Shown: positions 17,630 to 27,267 of the stretch, piece after piece
Numbering within the stretch: the first letter of the stretch is position 1
Layout of the letters: every line of letters begins with the position of its first letter
Source of the DNA: Cohnella cholangitidis
Lineage (GTDB): Bacteria > Bacillota > Bacilli > Paenibacillales > Paenibacillaceae
Reading direction: 5' to 3'
Length of the DNA stretch: 64,000 nt
Assembly: GCF_014107495.1 (NCBI RefSeq)
Contig: NZ_CP041969.1
Span: 1,116,001 to 1,180,000 of the forward strand
Position numbers and translations under genes: made by a program
The notes under the pieces: model-generated
The model's input: the letters and a program-made list of their open reading frames with translations, nothing else
Databases searched by the model: none
Told to the model about the DNA's origin: nothing

Positions 17630-18802
17630 TTAGACTTCGTCAACATTGACCCAAGCGCCGCGCTCGATCGACAGATCTACCGCTTCCAGCACCTCTTGGC
17701 ATTTCACGCCGTCGAGGAACGTTGGCGTGAACGGGGAATCGGTCGTCATATGCTGTACGAACTCGTACACGATATGAACGAATGCGTGCTCATAACCGAT
17801 AATGTGTCCGGTCGGCCACCAATTGCCCGCGTATTTGTGGGACGGTTCCGTAGCCAGAATGCGGCGGAACCCTGCCAAATTCGGCTCGTCCTCGCGGAAG
17901 TATACTTCAAGCTCGTTAAGCTTCTCAAGATCCCAACGGATGGAGCCTTTGCTGCCATGGATTTCGAACGTGTTATGGTTTTTGCGGCCTGCCGCGAAAC
18001 GGGAAGCGACGAACATGCCCATAGCTCCGTTCTTGAAGTCGGCCAGGAATCCCGTCGCGTCGTCGACGGTAACTTCGCCCTTCTCCGTTGCGGACCCGGA
18101 GCCGGTTAAGCCCGACGATTGGGTAAGAATCGGACGCTCCTTAACGAAAGTCCGGTTGTGTCCGACGACGCGATCGAATTCCCCGATCAGGAACCGGGCA
18201 AGGTCGATGCTGTGCGCGTTAATATCGCCATGCGCGCCGGAGCCGGCGACTTCCTTCTTCAGACGCCAAGCGAGCGGCGTATTCGGATCGACGAGCCAAT
18301 CCTGCAAGTAGGTGGCGCGGTAATGATGAATCTCTCCTAGGCGTCCTTCGTCGATGATTTGCTTGGCCAATTGCACGGCCGGCAAGAAACGGTAGTTAAA
18401 GCAGATGGCATGCTTTACTCCCGCTTTTTCCGCCGCTTCGAGCATTTCGCGTCCATCCGCCAGGTTAAGCGCTAACGGCTTTTCGCAGAAAACGTGCTTC
18501 CCTGCCGCGATCGCGGCGAGCGTAATTTCTTTATGCGCGTCGCTCGGAGCGTTAATATCGACGAAATCGATGTCGTCGCGAGCGATCATTTTCCGCCAAT
18601 CCGTCTCGTACGATTCCCAACCGAATTTGTCCGCGGCTTCTTTAACGCCGTTCTCGTCGCGTCCGCAGATCGCCTTCATGACGACATCCGCGGCCGGATC
18701 GAAGAACATGCCTACGTCTTTGTAAGCATGGCTATGGGCTTTGCCCATGAATTTATAGCCGACCATGCCGACGTTGATTTTTTTCTTGTTTACGCCCACC
18801 AC
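17630..18802 (-). CDS. Gfo/Idh/MocA-family sugar oxidoreductase
   Basis: NAD(P)-dependent dehydrogenase of 390 residues, probably acting on a sugar, inositol or sugar acid. An N-terminal Rossmann fold starts INVGMVGYKFMGKAH. The family motif EKPLA (CEKPLALNLADG, about residue 108-119) is present. The C-terminal catalytic half includes GAHGDINAHSIDLARFLIG with the conserved His region. The start is GTG 18802, inside the end of the epimerase gene (13-nt overlap), so the two are translationally coupled. Substrate is not identifiable from sequence. Confidence 0.88.
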   Translation of the reverse strand: MVGVNKKKINVGMVGYKFMGKAHSHAYKDVGMFFDPAADVVMKAICGRDENGVKEAADKFGWESYETDWRKMIARDDIDFVDINAPSDAHKEITLAAIAAGKHVFCEKPLALNLADGREMLEAAEKAGVKHAICFNYRFLPAVQLAKQIIDEGRLGEIHHYRATYLQDWLVDPNTPLAWRLKKEVAGSGAHGDINAHSIDLARFLIGEFDRVVGHNRTFVKERPILTQSSGLTGSGSATEKGEVTVDDATGFLADFKNGAMGMFVASRFAAGRKNHNTFEIHGSKGSIRWDLEKLNELEVYFREDEPNLAGFRRILATEPSHKYAGNWWPTGHIIGYEHAFVHIVYEFVQHMTTDSPFTPTFLDGVKCQEVLEAVDLSIERGAWVNVDEV

Positions 18803-19752
18803 ATTTCACCCGCGCTTTCTTTCAAGATAAGAGAGTTGAGGAAGTTGGCCGCTTTGGTAAAGCCTTCGTTGACGCTCATTAAGCCGTCCTCGTGCTCGAT
18901 GCTGATCGTGCCCTCGTATCCGACGAGGCGCAGCGTGCTGACGAGATCTTTCCAGAACTCGTCGTCATGTCCGTAGCCGACCGTGCGGAACACGAAAGAA
19001 CGGTTCAGAATGTCGCCGTAATGCTTCGTATCCAGAACGCCGTTTAGCGCCGTATTGCGTTTGTCGATCTTCGTATCCTTGGCATGAACGTGGTAGATGG
19101 ATTTCCCGAGCGCTTTCACGCACTCGATCGGATCCATGCCTTGCCAGAACAAGTGGGAAGGATCGAAGTTGACGCCGATGTTGTCGCCCGCTTCTTCCCG
19201 TAGGCGCAAAGCCGTCTCGGTATTGTACACGAGGAAGCCCGGGTGAGCTTCGATCGCTACTCTTACGTTGTGCTTGCGGAGGAACTCGGATTGCTCTTTC
19301 CAATAAGGGATCGCGATTTCGTTCCATTGCCACTCCAATACCGTTAAGAAATCAGGCGGCCAAGGGCAAGTCACCCAGGATGGATATTTCGAGTTCTCCG
19401 ATTCTCCCGGGCAGCCGGAGAAAGTAATTACGGTATCTACGCCAAGCTTCTCCGCCAACAGGACGGTAGCTACGAAATCGTCATGGTGGGATTTGGCGAT
19501 CGCCGCGTCCGGATGGAGAGGATTGCCATGGCAGCTAAGCGCGCTGATCGTTAAGCCGCGGGAATCTACCGCATCGCGAATACGTCGGATCGCCGCATCG
19601 TCGTTCACGATGTCTTGCGCGTTAACGTGCGCGGTTCCCGGATATGCGCCGGTACCGATTTCAACGGATTGCAATCCGGCCGATTTAATCGTATCGAGTG
19701 CTTGTTCGAATGATTGCTGGCTGAACAAAACCGCAAAAACTCCTGCTTTCAC
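18790..19752 (-). CDS. Sugar phosphate isomerase/epimerase (AP-endonuclease-2 fold)
   Basis: TIM-barrel enzyme of 320 residues of the IolE/IolH/xylose-isomerase-like family. Metal-ligand strands are visible: VAIEAHPGF (Glu), GVNFDPSHLFW (Asp, His), YHVHAKDTK (His) and ISIEHED (Glu). It forms a two-gene operon with the overlapping oxidoreductase, a pairing common in inositol-like or rare-sugar catabolism. The region upstream (19753-19965) holds no gene and presumably its promoter. Confidence 0.88.
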   Translation of the reverse strand: MKAGVFAVLFSQQSFEQALDTIKSAGLQSVEIGTGAYPGTAHVNAQDIVNDDAAIRRIRDAVDSRGLTISALSCHGNPLHPDAAIAKSHHDDFVATVLLAEKLGVDTVITFSGCPGESENSKYPSWVTCPWPPDFLTVLEWQWNEIAIPYWKEQSEFLRKHNVRVAIEAHPGFLVYNTETALRLREEAGDNIGVNFDPSHLFWQGMDPIECVKALGKSIYHVHAKDTKIDKRNTALNGVLDTKHYGDILNRSFVFRTVGYGHDDEFWKDLVSTLRLVGYEGTISIEHEDGLMSVNEGFTKAANFLNSLILKESAGEMWWA

Positions 19753-19965
19753 TTGTTAACCACCAAACCTTTCCTAGTCATTTCGTGTTTTTGCGCATTT
19801 ATGTACGCGCGTTCACTTTTCCAATTCCAGTTTACATGATAACGCATGCATTGTGCCACCCCTATTTCATATGGCGACCATTCCAGTCTACATGAGTTTG
19901 TCCTTCGATTCATTTCCCGATTTAATCCTTTTTATATGCTTTTGTATCATGAAATTCAAATCCGA

Positions 19966-21078
19966 TTACCTGGTCGCGCCCATCGCCATGATCTTTACTT
20001 TCACTTTCACGTTCACTTCCGCGTCGGAGAACGCTTCTTCCCAATGCTCCCGCACCTCTTTCCATTGCCGGTATTGTCTTGCCCGCGCGTAAAATCCGAA
20101 TCCGATCGGATCGACCTTCGCTTGTTGCATCTTCGCGAACAATTTATCGTATTGCTTCTCGAATTCGCGCTCGATCTGCTTCTCCAGTTCCTTGCCTTGC
20201 TTTTCCACCTTTATCGGAAACAACAACTCCGAAAAGCTGATTTTCAATTTCACCTGAACGTCGAAACGGAAACGACCGTCGACGAAGCTCGATTTCGTTT
20301 TCGTTGAAATCCCCGTTGCGGTAAAGCTTAGAAGATTATGCTTAAAGAATCCATCGCTTGGCTGAGATGGATTCGTGAACGTAAAAGGAAAGATCCCGTT
20401 CCTGTGAGGATACAACAAAGCGAACAGCTTATTCTCGGATGGATTGAGCGTTATCGCATAACGACCGTCCTCCTTCAACAACGCCGTTCCCATGAGATTA
20501 AGATGGTCATCCTCCACCTTTAATTGGGTAATGCTGGGGGTCATCGCCTTGTCGTACATTTGCCTATGCAGCTCTTGAAGGGTAGTCGCCATCGTGATGT
20601 TTCTGCGTTTCGCCGTGCTGATCAATTCCGTGACATAGGTTGGGAGACGAGGTTTATCTTTGGGCGATAAATCCATCAGTTCGGATACCGGACCGTCCAC
20701 GAGCACCGCGAGAGCAAGAACCGTGTTCTTATTATCGCGGTACAGAGGATCAAGAAGTTCAAACCAGCCTTTATGCCGCAGAAGGCGTTTGCCGAGAAGA
20801 AGAGATTGTACTTTGCCTCCCATGCTCATGGCGACCACTCTTCGGTCGAATTCTTCCCTTGAACTGCGCAAAGTTTCCGTATGAACTTCGAAGTGCTCTT
20901 CCTTCTTGCGAGCCTCTCTGCTGAATACGGGACTTGATAAGAAATAGACTAAACGGTCTTCTTCGTCCAAGTCGATTCCGACCATCAACGCGAAAGTTAC
21001 GTCTTCTACGTTCTGGCGATCGCTGCAACCGGAGAGGAGCGCGAGGAGCAACGCGCAACATAGCTTACTTCTTCTCAT
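19966..21078 (-). CDS. gerC: Spore germination lipoprotein, Ger(x)C family
   Basis: Predicted lipoprotein of the spore inner membrane, 370 residues. The signal ends in lipobox LLSGC (Cys18). GerC-like features follow: VEDVTFALMVGIDLDEED near the N-terminus and a C-terminal FGFYARARQYRQWKE segment. It is the last gene of a gerA-gerB-gerC operon and overlaps gerB by 4 nt. Germinant specificity cannot be inferred. Confidence 0.92.
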   Translation of the reverse strand: MRRSKLCCALLLALLSGCSDRQNVEDVTFALMVGIDLDEEDRLVYFLSSPVFSREARKKEEHFEVHTETLRSSREEFDRRVVAMSMGGKVQSLLLGKRLLRHKGWFELLDPLYRDNKNTVLALAVLVDGPVSELMDLSPKDKPRLPTYVTELISTAKRRNITMATTLQELHRQMYDKAMTPSITQLKVEDDHLNLMGTALLKEDGRYAITLNPSENKLFALLYPHRNGIFPFTFTNPSQPSDGFFKHNLLSFTATGISTKTKSSFVDGRFRFDVQVKLKISFSELLFPIKVEKQGKELEKQIEREFEKQYDKLFAKMQQAKVDPIGFGFYARARQYRQWKEVREHWEEAFSDAEVNVKVKVKIMAMGATR

Positions 21079-22175
21079 TGCGATTCCCCCTTGTTAACCC
21101 TCGCATTCCCTTGAACGTATATCCACAACATTACGGGTAACGCATAAGCGACCATCATTCCGTAACGGCTCATCCACGCCTGCCAGACGTTCGATTGATT
21201 CCATGAGGGATGAAGCACGAATACGATAATGATTAACAAGACGACCAACCAAGTGATAATCGGGCTATGGTTCTGCCTTCGCAACACGTGAGCGATACTG
21301 AAGGAAGCGAAATACAAATACGGAATCCATGTAGACGAGATCACGTAAATGTAAATAGCCAATATGATCATGTCGAACCTCTCCAGAAAACGAAACTCGA
21401 TTACTTTCAACATGCTTAATAACGGCTGGTTATACCCCCCGATTTCGTCCGGACTGAAAAACGCGAAACAAATCAACGTGACGGCCAGGTACAATAATAT
21501 CGTTATCGAGTTTGCGATCACGACTCCCAGCATGGCTTTCTTCTTATTTTCCAAATAAGGATACAGAACGAACAGAATTTCAAAACCCAAAAGCGAATAC
21601 GTCGTCGTTTCCACGCCTTTCAAAACGGGCATTACGCCTTCCTTAAACAGGGGCAACAGATGGATCCAGTGGCTATTGTTCAAAACCAGCAAGAGAATCA
21701 AGGGCATCCAAGCCGTCATATAGAAGACGAGCTCGCCATATCTACCCAATACCCTCAATCCTTTCCTAGCCAGCATATAGGTAGGTATGGAAAACAAGGC
21801 AATGATGATCGTATCGGAAGTTTGAGGCAAAAACCATGATTTGATAAAAAGCATCGTTTTGATTTGGATGAGCCACGCAAAAAAAGTAAAGTAAATGGCG
21901 ATCGGAATCGAAATGAGCAGGGATAACCGTTTGCCGAACAATTTATCGAACAAATCGAATAGAGTGAAGTCGGGATAACGCTTGAAAACTTGAATGATGA
22001 GATAACCGGCGAGAATGTTGATGAACCAACCCGCGATCAGGGACATCCAACCATCGGTTCCCGCCTTCTCCCATAGCTCCCTCGGAAGCGACATCACCCC
22101 CGTTGCGACCTGAATCCCGTGGATGAGGAATATGAACTGCATTAAAGTAATGCTGTTTTGAGCATACCCTCTCAT
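21075..22175 (-). CDS. gerB: Spore germination permease-like protein, GerB family
   Basis: Polytopic membrane protein of 366 residues with about ten transmembrane segments, of the APC-like GerAB/GerB family thought to bind the germinant. N-terminal marks are LMQFIFLIHGIQVATGVMSLPREL, read here as QFIFLIHGIQVATG and SLPREL. The start overlaps gerA by 4 nt (ATGA) and the end overlaps gerC by 4 nt. Confidence 0.92.
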   Translation of the reverse strand: MRGYAQNSITLMQFIFLIHGIQVATGVMSLPRELWEKAGTDGWMSLIAGWFINILAGYLIIQVFKRYPDFTLFDLFDKLFGKRLSLLISIPIAIYFTFFAWLIQIKTMLFIKSWFLPQTSDTIIIALFSIPTYMLARKGLRVLGRYGELVFYMTAWMPLILLLVLNNSHWIHLLPLFKEGVMPVLKGVETTTYSLLGFEILFVLYPYLENKKKAMLGVVIANSITILLYLAVTLICFAFFSPDEIGGYNQPLLSMLKVIEFRFLERFDMIILAIYIYVISSTWIPYLYFASFSIAHVLRRQNHSPIITWLVVLLIIIVFVLHPSWNQSNVWQAWMSRYGMMVAYALPVMLWIYVQGNARVNKGESQ

Positions 22176-23728
22176 TTCTTGTCCCCTTTTTTTCGATTAT
22201 CCACCGCTCTTCTCGACTGAACGGGTTCCGCGCTTTTCGGCCGTTTGATCATCTTCCAAGCCGGAAACCTCACGAACGTATCCTTCATGTCCGTCCAACG
22301 GAACGGAGAAAGCGGGCTTCCGTAAGGCGTGCCCAAAGATTCCAACGATATGAGATGAACGATCAAAATCATCATTCCGGCGACAATCCCGATAATCCCG
22401 AACATGAACGCGATAATCATCATCGGAAACCTCAGCAATCGAATTGCCGTTCCCATGTCGTAGTTAGGGATAATAAAAGAAGCGATGGCGGTCGAAGCGA
22501 CGACGATGACCATGATATTGCTGACGATGCCGGCTTGCACGGCCGTTTGCCCGATGATGATTCCTCCCACGATACCTACGGTTTGTCCCACCGGAGCGGG
22601 TAAACGGATTCCGGCCTCCCGCATCATCTCGAGCGTGATTTCCATGAGCATGGCTTCCAACAAGGGCGGAAAAGGAACGCGAGTTCTCGACTCGGCAATC
22701 GAAAACAACAGTTGGATGGGGATCACTTCGTAGTTAAAAGAAATAAACGCGATATAGAGCGCAGGTAACATTAACGCGATAACGAAAGCCAAAAACCTGA
22801 GCATCCGGATGAACGAAGCGATCAACCAACGCGTGCTATAGTCGTCGATGCTCTGGAAGAACGAGACGAACGTTGCCGGAGCGATAAGAACGCTTGGAGA
22901 ACGGTCTACCACGATGGCGATTCTTCCTTGCAGGATTTGAGACACGGTCGAGTCCGGGCGTTCCGTCAGAATGAACTGCGGAAAAGGAGAATACGGATTA
23001 TCCTCGATAAATTCGACCAGTTCCCCGGTATTGATGATCGAATCTATTTCGATCGATCGGAGTCGCGTCTCCAGATCCGACACTAATCGAGGATTCGCCA
23101 CGTCGCCGAGATACATTAACCAAACCATGCATTTCCCCCGGCTGCCGATCGTCATTTCTTTGATTTTCAACTCGCGGTTAGGAATATACCTGCGAATCAT
23201 GGAGATGTTTTGACCGCCGGATTCCGTGAACCCTTGATGCGCGCCCTTAAGAGACGTTTCGATCTGAGGATCCTCGATCGCCCGTTGCGGCCACCCCTTC
23301 GTGTCCAACAGCGTAGCAACCGGCCTGCCGTCAATAAGCAGTACGGTATTGCCTTGAAGGATGGCGCTCTCAAGCTCGTCCCAATGAACGCTTATACTGA
23401 CCTGACTCACATTGGGGAATGCAACATCCCCATTCCCGCTTGGAGCTTCGCTTGTTAACGGTCGGATAATATCGTTGTTTAAGGTCGTTTTGTCCGTTAG
23501 CCCGGCTATAAAAACGAGAGCTGCCTTCTCATCGGACGCTCTGATGGTCAGCCGTCGGATAACCAGATCCGGAGTCAGATCGAACAATCGACGAATGAAG
23601 TCCAAATTAACGGATAATTCGCTATGAAGGGATTTTCCCTCGGTCGAATTCAAAAAGTTGGCTTGCGGACTTCCGTGAACGTTGCGTCGCCTTCTCTTCC
23701 TTAATAACCAACTTAGAAAATGAAACAT
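22172..23728 (-). CDS. gerA: Spore germination protein GerA family
   Basis: First gene of the operon, 518 residues. A cytosolic N-terminal domain of about 300 residues carries the family signature segments VLLIDG, EPQIETS-like EDPQIETSLKGAHQGFTES and RGKCMVWLMYLGDVANP. About five transmembrane helices follow (300-470), including RIPAPVGQTVG-like RLPAPVGQTVGIVGG. Together with gerB and gerC it forms a nutrient germinant receptor. Sporulation sigma-G control is typical of the family; I could not define a convincing promoter. Confidence 0.93.
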   Translation of the reverse strand: MFHFLSWLLRKRRRRNVHGSPQANFLNSTEGKSLHSELSVNLDFIRRLFDLTPDLVIRRLTIRASDEKAALVFIAGLTDKTTLNNDIIRPLTSEAPSGNGDVAFPNVSQVSISVHWDELESAILQGNTVLLIDGRPVATLLDTKGWPQRAIEDPQIETSLKGAHQGFTESGGQNISMIRRYIPNRELKIKEMTIGSRGKCMVWLMYLGDVANPRLVSDLETRLRSIEIDSIINTGELVEFIEDNPYSPFPQFILTERPDSTVSQILQGRIAIVVDRSPSVLIAPATFVSFFQSIDDYSTRWLIASFIRMLRFLAFVIALMLPALYIAFISFNYEVIPIQLLFSIAESRTRVPFPPLLEAMLMEITLEMMREAGIRLPAPVGQTVGIVGGIIIGQTAVQAGIVSNIMVIVVASTAIASFIIPNYDMGTAIRLLRFPMMIIAFMFGIIGIVAGMMILIVHLISLESLGTPYGSPLSPFRWTDMKDTFVRFPAWKMIKRPKSAEPVQSRRAVDNRKKGDKK

Positions 23729-23809
23729 AAATCATCATCCCGTTAACCGAATTTTCTTCTATATTCTGGCTAATTGACTGGAAAAATATCCTTTCCTGCG
23801 CCCGGATTC

Positions 23810-23846
23810 AAAAAAAAGAAGCCGAGGCTCCTTAGCTTCGGCTTCT
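23810..23846 (-). terminator. Intrinsic terminator after oxidoreductase 2
   Basis: Stem AAGAAGCCGA-G against CTCGGCTTCTT, followed on the minus strand by T8. It lies 17 nt after the stop at 23864. Confidence 0.88.
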
Positions 23847-23863
23847 TCCTGACATATTCAATT

Positions 23864-24937
23864 TTATACGAAGCTTATCGCTTGTCCTTTGCTCGCGGAT
23901 TCGTATACGGCTTCTAATATTTCTTGCACCACCAAAGCTTGTTTGGCCGTTACGACGGGCTCGCGATCGTGCAGGATCGCTTCGATCCAAGCGCGGGCTT
24001 CCTGTTCGGCCGCATCGTCCGGAAGCGGATTGCCGCCGAAATCTCCCGCCATTTGGATTTCCTGCGTATACAGACGGCCGTGTCGTTCGCCGTTAACGCG
24101 CAAGCCCTTCTTCATATCGGCTCCCGCTTTCGTTCCGCTAAGAGAAACTTTCGCCTCGTCCACGTCAAGCGTATTCAACGCCCAACTGGACTCCAGCCAT
24201 ACCGTAGCGCCGTTCTTCATCGTGATCATGGCGAAAGCGGAATCCTCGACGGTGAACTTGGAAGGATCCCAATTTCCCCATAGATTCGCCTGGCTCCCTT
24301 GCTCCGCTAACTTGCGGTATGAAGTCCCCAATACCGTTCTCGGCTCGTAGTTGTCCATCATCCACAGCGCCAAGTCAAGCGCGTGCGTTCCGATATCGAT
24401 CAACGGACCTCCGCCCTGCTTCTCCAAATCGAGGAATACGCCCCAAGTCGGCACTGCCCGGCGGCGCACCGCATGCGCCTTCGCCACATAAATTTCGCCC
24501 AGATCGCCTGCGCGACATGCTTGATGCAGCCATCGGCTATCGGCGCGGAAACGGTTCTGATAAGCGATGCTCAGCTTTTTGCCTGTTCTCTGCGAAGTTT
24601 CCAGCATGCGTCCGGCATCCTCGGCGGTTTTGGCCATCGGCTTCTCGCATAAGACGTGTTTGCCCGACTCCAGCGCCGCGATCGAGATTTCCGCATGGGT
24701 ATCGTTCGGCGTACACACATGTACGACGTGTACGTCTTGATCGCGAAGCAGATCGTAGACGTCATGGTAGACTCTTGCGTCGTGAGTACCGAATTTGTTT
24801 TTCGCTTCATGCGCTCTGTCCGGCGCAACATCGAAGAACGCAACGGCCTGCGCTTCCGGGATTTTGGCGAGTGACGGCAAATGCTTCCCCATCGCGATTC
24901 CGCCGCATCCGATCATCCCTACGTTAACTTTTGTCAA
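23864..24937 (-). CDS. Gfo/Idh/MocA-family oxidoreductase 2
   Basis: Predicted NAD(P)-dependent sugar dehydrogenase of 357 residues. A Rossmann start (VNVGMIGCGGIAMGKHLPSL region) is followed by the EKPMA motif (CEKPMAKTAEDA, about residue 96) and the catalytic segment GPLIDIGTHALDLALWMMD. The start is TTG 24937 with AAGGAGG 9 nt upstream. It is divergent from the AraC-type gene at 25071, which may regulate it. It is only distantly related to the oxidoreductase at 17630. Confidence 0.88.
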   Translation of the reverse strand: MTKVNVGMIGCGGIAMGKHLPSLAKIPEAQAVAFFDVAPDRAHEAKNKFGTHDARVYHDVYDLLRDQDVHVVHVCTPNDTHAEISIAALESGKHVLCEKPMAKTAEDAGRMLETSQRTGKKLSIAYQNRFRADSRWLHQACRAGDLGEIYVAKAHAVRRRAVPTWGVFLDLEKQGGGPLIDIGTHALDLALWMMDNYEPRTVLGTSYRKLAEQGSQANLWGNWDPSKFTVEDSAFAMITMKNGATVWLESSWALNTLDVDEAKVSLSGTKAGADMKKGLRVNGERHGRLYTQEIQMAGDFGGNPLPDDAAEQEARAWIEAILHDREPVVTAKQALVVQEILEAVYESASKGQAISFV

Positions 24938-25070
24938 AACGCTTGTCCTCCTTGCGAGTTATCAGGATTCATTCTACAATCAGTGTATCATAATCATTTT
25001 GAAATCCCATGCGCTGGGCTGCGAGGATTTTATGTGATTTTGTCATTTGAGGGAGTTAGGGGATGAGCCC

Positions 25071-25940
25071 GTGCAAGCCGTCAGAGAAAAGATCGAATAC
25101 GAGAATCCGTTACTATCCTTGAAGATCTGGCAGATTACGCGAAACGATGCCGGAAACGTGACATGGCATTACCACCCTGAATGCGAGCTATTGCTCGTGC
25201 AGGGCGGACGCCTTAACGTGGATCTCAGCGACGAGTCTTACGCCATGCAAGCCGGAGATATCGTCATTCTCGGAAACTCCCAGCTTCACCGCGACCGCAA
25301 TCCCGGAGGAACGCTAGATTATATCGTGCTTCAGTTTGATTTGAACAATTATTTCGATCAGAGTACGATTCCTTATTTGCAATATTTTAATGAAACCAAA
25401 GTCCCGCTTAGCGCGATGAATTACATTTTTCGCGACAACGCCGAAGCCCGCATTGCCGCCGCCGACTGCATTCGCCAGATTCATCAGGAAGCGCTGCGCA
25501 AAGAAAGCGGCTACGAGCTTGCCGTTAACATGCTGATCAAGAAGCTGCTCCTCATTCTCATCCGCAACGACAGCAGAGGGTTGCTTGCCGATCAAGACCG
25601 GGTAGAGCGCATTCGCCTTAAGCCGGTGCTGGACTACGTCGAATCCAACATCGAGGATCGGATTACAGTCGAGGACGTATGCAAACTCGCCAATATGAGC
25701 TACTACTACTTCGTGAAATTTTTCAAGAAAATCATGGGCTTCTCCTTCACCGAATACGTCAATTTCCGTAAAATCAAACGAGCCGAGCAACTGCTCCTAA
25801 CCCGAGATATGAGCGTCAGCGAAGTGGGCGACCAGATCGGAATGGCGAACATGGCCCACTTCTACAAAATGTTCAAGCGCTTCAACGGCTGCTCCCCCAA
25901 AGAATTCCAACGCAAGATGCTCGCCTGGGGACGGGGGTAG
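25071..25940 (+). CDS. AraC-family transcriptional regulator with cupin domain
   Basis: One-component regulator of about 289 residues. The N-terminal cupin-like sugar-sensing domain includes WHYHPECELLLVQGG and MQAGDIVILGNSQLH. The C-terminal part (about 190-285) has two helix-turn-helix units, with ITVEDVCKLANMSYYYFVK and VSEVGDQIGMANMAHFYKMF. GTG 25071, with AGGGG 8 nt upstream, is preferred over TTG 25047. It is transcribed divergently from oxidoreductase 2, and the shared 130-bp region is the likely control site. Confidence 0.9.
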   Translation: MQAVREKIEYENPLLSLKIWQITRNDAGNVTWHYHPECELLLVQGGRLNVDLSDESYAMQAGDIVILGNSQLHRDRNPGGTLDYIVLQFDLNNYFDQSTIPYLQYFNETKVPLSAMNYIFRDNAEARIAAADCIRQIHQEALRKESGYELAVNMLIKKLLLILIRNDSRGLLADQDRVERIRLKPVLDYVESNIEDRITVEDVCKLANMSYYYFVKFFKKIMGFSFTEYVNFRKIKRAEQLLLTRDMSVSEVGDQIGMANMAHFYKMFKRFNGCSPKEFQRKMLAWGRG

Positions 25941-26060
25941 TCTGGGCTCGTCACAACAAATGCTCTCTCAAATTGCTTTTACATTTACCACTTGTATAAT
26001 TTAAGTTTATATTGTAAATTTTGTATATCAATAAATTAACATTACGGTCGTGAAGCACAC

Positions 26061-26104
26061 GCCGCTCTTTCCGGAAGAATCCGGTTTGGGCGGCTTTTGT
26101 CTTT
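26061..26104 (+). terminator. Intrinsic terminator after araC-type gene
   Basis: Two-part stem (GCCGC..GGCGGC outer, CCGG..CCGG inner) followed on the plus strand by TTTTGTCTTTT. The rest of 25941-26060 is AT-rich without visible genes. Confidence 0.75.
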
Positions 26105-26129
26105 TATCCCATTAGAAAAGGTGAGAGGT

Positions 26130-26840
26130 ATGAAGATGACAACGACTAAAGAAGTCCAGATGTCCGATCAATTAGCTCATGGATATGAGGAGTGGATGAA
26201 CAAGCTGCGCGCCGCAAGCAAAGGAGAACGTAAAAGACGATTGTCCATTTCAACGAATCATGCCGAGAAAATGTTTATCAAGCAAGTCTGGTGGCCTGCC
26301 TTCGGACATTTTACGCATTTACATGCGGAATACGAAGTTAAAGACTTCAAGGACGGTTGGAGATATCTCGATTTCGCTTATATAACCGAAGGATATCGCA
26401 TTTGCATCGAGATTGATGGCTTCGGTACGCATTGGAGAGACATTAGTAGATCCCAGTTCGCAGACCATTTAATGCGCCAAAACCACTTAATTATTGATGG
26501 CTGGTATGTTCTTCGATTCGCCTACGATGATCTCATTGAACGGCCTCGCGTGTGCCAACAGATCATACAGCAGCTTCTTGGAAAGTTAGGAGGGGTATCA
26601 TCAGGAGTAGAATTTAAACTTTCGACTATCGAGCAAGCCATTATTAGAATAGCCTCATCTCTATCAACTCCAATCACACCGAAATTTGCCGCTACGCAAC
26701 TTAGGGTGCATCGTACTACAGTGATGAGACATATCCAATCACTCGTTCACAAAGAACTGTTGATTCCGACTCGTCCTGACGTCAAGCGCGTCTATAGTTA
26801 CAGATTAAACAAACCGTTACTCTCCAACTCTACGTTCTAA
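26130..26840 (+). CDS. DUF559-like nuclease-fold protein with C-terminal winged helix
   Basis: Protein of about 236 residues without signal or transmembrane segments. The middle has the pattern of a Vsr/DUF559-type PD-(D/E)xK fold: YLDFAYI (Asp) followed by ICIEIDGFGTHWRD (Glu-x-Asp), then LIIDGWYVLRFAYDDLIERP. The C-terminal 80 residues look like a winged helix (FAATQLRVHRTTVMRHIQSL). ATG 26130 lies close to AAAGGTGAG; ATG 26136 is also possible and the upstream TTG 26097 is unlikely. No function is established; a DNA-acting enzyme or regulator is inferred. A damaged paralogue is at 3628-4234. Confidence 0.72.
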   Translation: MKMTTTKEVQMSDQLAHGYEEWMNKLRAASKGERKRRLSISTNHAEKMFIKQVWWPAFGHFTHLHAEYEVKDFKDGWRYLDFAYITEGYRICIEIDGFGTHWRDISRSQFADHLMRQNHLIIDGWYVLRFAYDDLIERPRVCQQIIQQLLGKLGGVSSGVEFKLSTIEQAIIRIASSLSTPITPKFAATQLRVHRTTVMRHIQSLVHKELLIPTRPDVKRVYSYRLNKPLLSNSTF

Positions 26841-26875
26841 ATCTCCTCCCCGGCATGCTATTCGGTTAGACTGCT

Positions 26876-27195
26876 CTATCGTCGCATTTTGCGACAATGA
26901 TGCTCTTCTGGCATGCCCTATCGTCGCATTTTGCGACTATGAGCGGGGAGTTACTCTTCTGGCATGCCCTATCGTCGCATTTTGCGACAATGAGCGGGGA
27001 GTTGCTCTTCTGGATTGCTCTATCGTCGCATTTTGCGACTATGAGCGGGGAGTTGCTCTTCAGGATTGCTCTATCGTCGCATTTTGCGACAATGAGCGGG
27101 GAGTTACTCTTCAGGATTGCTCTATCGTCGCATTTTGCGACTATGAGCGGGGAGTTGCTCTTCATGATTGCTCTATCGTCGCATTATGCGACTAT
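26876..27195. repeat. 51-bp tandem repeat array A, seven units
   Basis: Units start with CTATCGTCGCATTTTGCGAC at 26876, 26918, 26969, 27020, 27071, 27122 and 27173. Spacing is 51 bp, except the first (42 bp, a 9-bp deletion). Each holds a perfect 6-3-6 palindrome GTCGCA-TTT-TGCGAC, the last with one change. A GAGC..GCTC pair lies in the spacer. Because 51 is a multiple of 3, long open frames run through it on both strands, but they are repeats of one peptide and not genes. There are no unique spacers, so it is not CRISPR. Confidence 0.9.
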
Positions 27196-27218
27196 GAGGG
27201 GAGGCGTAATTCCCCCAT

Positions 27219-27251
27219 TAAAAAACTCGCCCAGATTAAGCTGGGCGAGTT
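27219..27251 (-). terminator. Intrinsic terminator after phoP
   Basis: Perfect 11-bp stem AACTCGCCCAG / CTGGGCGAGTT followed on the minus strand by a T-run. Confidence 0.92.
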
Positions 27252-27267
27252 CGTTGTTCGCCAAACC

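Noticed and set aside
24920-24960. Catabolite response element over the oxidoreductase 2 start (AAGCGTTTTGAC)
   Set aside because: Only the core AAGCGTTTT matches; the outer conserved TG and CA positions are wrong.
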